DNA of 64,000 nt from Streptosporangium oxazolinicum. Its GTDB lineage: Bacteria; Actinomycetota; Actinomycetes; Streptosporangiales; Streptosporangiaceae. The position numbers and the translations under genes were made by a program. Of the stretch, positions 62,091-64,000 are shown piece by piece. The stretch is from the NCBI RefSeq assembly GCF_039537505.1, contig NZ_BAABAQ010000007.1, positions 124,001 to 188,000 of the forward strand, written 5' to 3'. The notes below the pieces were generated by a model. It saw only the letters and a list, made by a program, of their open reading frames with translations. It ran no database searches and was not told the origin of the DNA. Positions within the stretch are counted from its first letter, which is position 1. Each line of letters begins with the position of its first letter.

Positions 62091-62220
62091 GCGCCCCGGC
62101 CCCGCCCCGGCCCGCGTGTCATCGCCCCGGCCCCGCCCCGGCCCGCGTGTCATCGCCCCGGCCCCGCTCCGGTCCGCGTGTCATCGCCCCGGCCCCGCTC
62201 CGGTCCGCGTGTCATCGCGC
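62091..62220. repeat. 31-bp tandem repeat
   Basis: About four copies of a 31-bp unit containing CGCGTGTCATCGCCCCGGCC; the CGCGTGTCAT core begins at 62113, 62144, 62175 and 62206. The first two units differ from the last two by C/T changes, suggesting stepwise duplication. It lies in the 5' leader region of ynfA. The rest of 62221-62567 holds no clear gene. Confidence 0.9.
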
Positions 62221-62567
62221 CGGGCCGTCCCCCGGTGGGGTCCGTCACCCCTGTGCGGGGAAGGCGGGACGGCTTCCCAAGAGGTGATGGCACGAAGAAC
62301 GCGCCGGTGTCCGGCGGATGTCGGACCGGGGCGGGCCGGGGAGGTCCCCGGCCCGCTCCGTGTCACCGAGGGCCGGGTGGCGGCACCCGCTACCCGGCCC
62401 CTACCCGGCCCCTCGCGTACCCGGACGGCCCGATGATCGTCCGGGCGCCTTTTCGCGCGCCGTACGGCCCGCCTCCTGGCGGACGACGGCCACCTGATGC
62501 ACCGTTTACCTCGGCCGCCACGGGTAGGCGGGGGGCCACACACATCGTGAACGAGGAGAGCCCGCAC

Positions 62568-62927
62568 ATGACGAACGAAGGACTGTGGAGCTATCGCGAG
62601 GGCGTTTACGGTCCCGACGAGACGATGAGCGTCATCGGCTTCGACGTGGAGGCCGTCGACGGCAAGGTCGGCCTGGTGGAGGAGGAGAGCAACATGACCG
62701 ACGACAGCTACGTCGTGGCCGACGTCGGCTCCTGGCTCTCCGGCAGGAAGGTCGTGCTCCCGGCCAGCACGGTGACCCGGATCGACCGGCACGAGCGCAA
62801 GATGTACATCTCGCGGACCAAGCAGGAGATCCAGGACGCGCCGGAGTACAACGCGGCGACCTACCGGCAGAGCGTCTACCGCCAGGAGCTGGGCGGTTAC
62901 TACGGAAACTTCTCCGCCGCGCTCTGA
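62568..62927 (+). CDS. PRC-barrel domain protein
   Basis: 119 residues from ATG 62568 (GAGGAG 9 bases upstream; a GTG at 62547 is possible). MSVIGFDVEAVDGKVGLVEEES, SYVVADVGSWLSGRKVVLPASTVTRID fits a PRC-barrel, a small beta-barrel found in ribosome maturation and photosynthetic proteins and in many stand-alone actinomycete proteins. The C-terminus has two YRQ motifs (AATYRQSVYRQELGGYY). Function unknown; no operon partner. Confidence 0.85.
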   Translation: MTNEGLWSYREGVYGPDETMSVIGFDVEAVDGKVGLVEEESNMTDDSYVVADVGSWLSGRKVVLPASTVTRIDRHERKMYISRTKQEIQDAPEYNAATYRQSVYRQELGGYYGNFSAAL

Positions 62928-62989
62928 CCGGTACGGCGACGAGGCGGCGCGGCACAGGGACAACGGCGAACAGAGAGGCGTGGCGCGAG

Positions 62990-64000
62990 ATGCCGACGAT
63001 AGGCCTGGTGGGAACACTGGACACCAAGGGATGGGAGTACGCCTGGCTCCACGACCGGTTACTCGCCCTCGGCTGCGAGGTCGTCCTGGTCGACGCGGGC
63101 ATCGGTGAGGCGCGGGTACCCGCCGACGTCGGGAACGACCGGGTCGCGCTGGCGGCCGGGGCCGACGTCGCGGTGCTGCGCGCGACCGGTGACCGGGGAG
63201 CGGCCGTCACGAAAATGGGGGAGGGCGCCGCAGCCGTCCTCGCCGAGTTGTACGCCCAGGGCCGTCTCGACGGCGTGCTCGCGGTGGGCGGCAGCGGCGG
63301 GTCCTCGATCGCGGCGCGGGCCGTCAGGGACCTGCCGATCGGCCTGCCCAAGCTCATCGTCTCCACCATGGCCTCCGGAGACGTGTCCCCCTACGTGGGG
63401 GCCAAGGACGTCACGCTGATGTACAGCGTCGTCGACCTCGCCGGGGTCAACCGCGTCTCCGTGCGCATCCTCGGCAACGCCGCGGCGGCGATGGCCGGCA
63501 TGGTGAGCATCGCGTCCCCGGTCGTCGAGGACGACCGCCCGCTCGTGGCCGCGTCGGTGTTCGGGGTGACCACGCCCGCCGTCGACGCCGCCAGGGAACG
63601 GCTGGACGAGCTCGGATACGAGGTGCTGGTCTTCCACACCACCGGCTCCGGCGGACGGGCCCTGGAGTCGCTGGCCGGGAGTGGCCTGATCTCGGGCGTG
63701 CTCGACCTCACCACCACCGAACTCGCCGACGACCTGGTCGGCGGGGTCCTGTCGGCGGGCCCCGACCGGCTGACCAGGGCCGGAGCGCGCGGGGTGCCCC
63801 AGGTGGTCGCCCCCGGCGCGCTGGACACGGTCAACTTCGGTCCCCGCGACACCGTCCCCGAGCACTTCGGCGACCGCCTGCTGTACGTCCACAACCCGGC
63901 CCTGACCCTGATGCGGACCACGGCCGAGGAGATGGGCGAGCTCGGCCGCCGGATGGCCGCCAAGCTGAGCGCGGCCAACGGCCCGACCGCGCTGTTCGTC
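62990..64000 (+). CDS. Tm-1-like ATP-binding domain protein (UPF0261), 3' end outside window
   Basis: Starts at ATG 62990 (GAGAGG about 11 bases upstream) and stays open to the window end (337 residues visible of about 400). MPTIGLVGTLDTKGWEYAWLHD is the standard opening; VLAVGGSGGSSIAARAVRDLPIGLPKLIVSTMASGDVSPYVG and VDLAGVNRVSVRILGNAAAAMAGM follow. The family is named after tomato Tm-1, an ATP-binding inhibitor of a viral replicase. Bacterial members usually occur with a TIM-barrel partner and catabolic genes; their role is unknown. The sugar-acid genes nearby fit a catabolic setting. Confidence 0.9.
   Translation, partial: MPTIGLVGTLDTKGWEYAWLHDRLLALGCEVVLVDAGIGEARVPADVGNDRVALAAGADVAVLRATGDRGAAVTKMGEGAAAVLAELYAQGRLDGVLAVGGSGGSSIAARAVRDLPIGLPKLIVSTMASGDVSPYVGAKDVTLMYSVVDLAGVNRVSVRILGNAAAAMAGMVSIASPVVEDDRPLVAASVFGVTTPAVDAARERLDELGYEVLVFHTTGSGGRALESLAGSGLISGVLDLTTTELADDLVGGVLSAGPDRLTRAGARGVPQVVAPGALDTVNFGPRDTVPEHFGDRLLYVHNPALTLMRTTAEEMGELGRRMAAKLSAANGPTALFV

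Noticed and set aside
62091..62220. CRISPR array
   Set aside because: The 31-bp units follow each other directly with no unique spacers and no cas genes nearby.
1..64000. tRNA, rRNA, riboswitch, prophage or biosynthetic gene cluster
   Set aside because: No cloverleaf-like sequences, rRNA segments, conserved glycine-riboswitch core, phage structural genes or polyketide/peptide synthetase modules were recognised by eye; a covariance-model scan would be needed to exclude small RNAs.

Overview
The window is high-GC DNA with dense genes, GTG starts, GTGA/ATGA start-stop overlaps, F420-type oxidoreductases and Tat-exported enzymes. This points to an actinomycete, probably of the Streptosporangiaceae (Streptosporangium/Nonomuraea type). 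The placement is an inference from gene style; no rRNA or tRNA gene was seen.

Layout. 1-828: 3' end of a probable saccharopine-dehydrogenase-like oxidoreductase. 1067-1966: secreted protein built of four Cys-containing repeats. 2756-18970: choline/glycine-betaine region with an IclR regulator, choline dehydrogenase BetA, a VOC protein, an internally deleted betaine-aldehyde dehydrogenase (betB remnant), a betaine-type ABC transporter (ATPase, tandem-fused permease, lipoprotein), a dimethylglycine-oxidase-like enzyme, and a sarcosine oxidase operon soxB-soxD-soxAG in which the gamma subunit is fused to alpha. Copies of one palindromic motif (CGTTGCG-N5-CGCAACG and variants) sit before betA, before the transporter operon and before the dimethylglycine oxidase, so they are probably one regulon. 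Together these genes would import betaine and demethylate it from dimethylglycine to glycine; the betaine-to-dimethylglycine enzyme is not in the window.

19040-29716: trypsin-like protease, then a two-gene operon of a large LamG/DNRLRE-type secreted protein and a 2076-residue RHS protein. 30045-38954: an 8.9-kb segment bounded by 22-bp inverted repeats and 7-bp direct repeats, which looks like a transposon enlarged by insertion. It holds two broken transposases (IS3-type and ISAs1-type), a two-component system in which one of two kinases has lost its catalytic residues, a three-gene reductase/epimerase/PPOX operon, sulfatase fragments and a secreted protein. 39011-46109: NAD-dependent DNA ligase, a DUF4132-type protein, a Tat-exported F420-type oxidoreductase and a second LLM oxidoreductase.

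46250-64000: carbohydrate region. ThuA-DUF1080-CBM6 protein, YfcE-type phosphoesterase, a Tat-exported five-bladed-propeller hydrolase divergent from a LacI regulator (two matching operators between them), an FAD oxidoreductase, a sugar ABC importer without its own ATPase, a zinc alcohol dehydrogenase, an IlvD/Edd sugar-acid dehydratase, a degenerate-looking rhamnulokinase, YnfA, a PRC-barrel protein and the start of a Tm-1-like protein. A recurring oddity is short in-frame minisatellites inside or beside genes (soxA, ABC ATPase, rhamnulokinase, upstream of the ThuA gene, upstream of the PRC gene).
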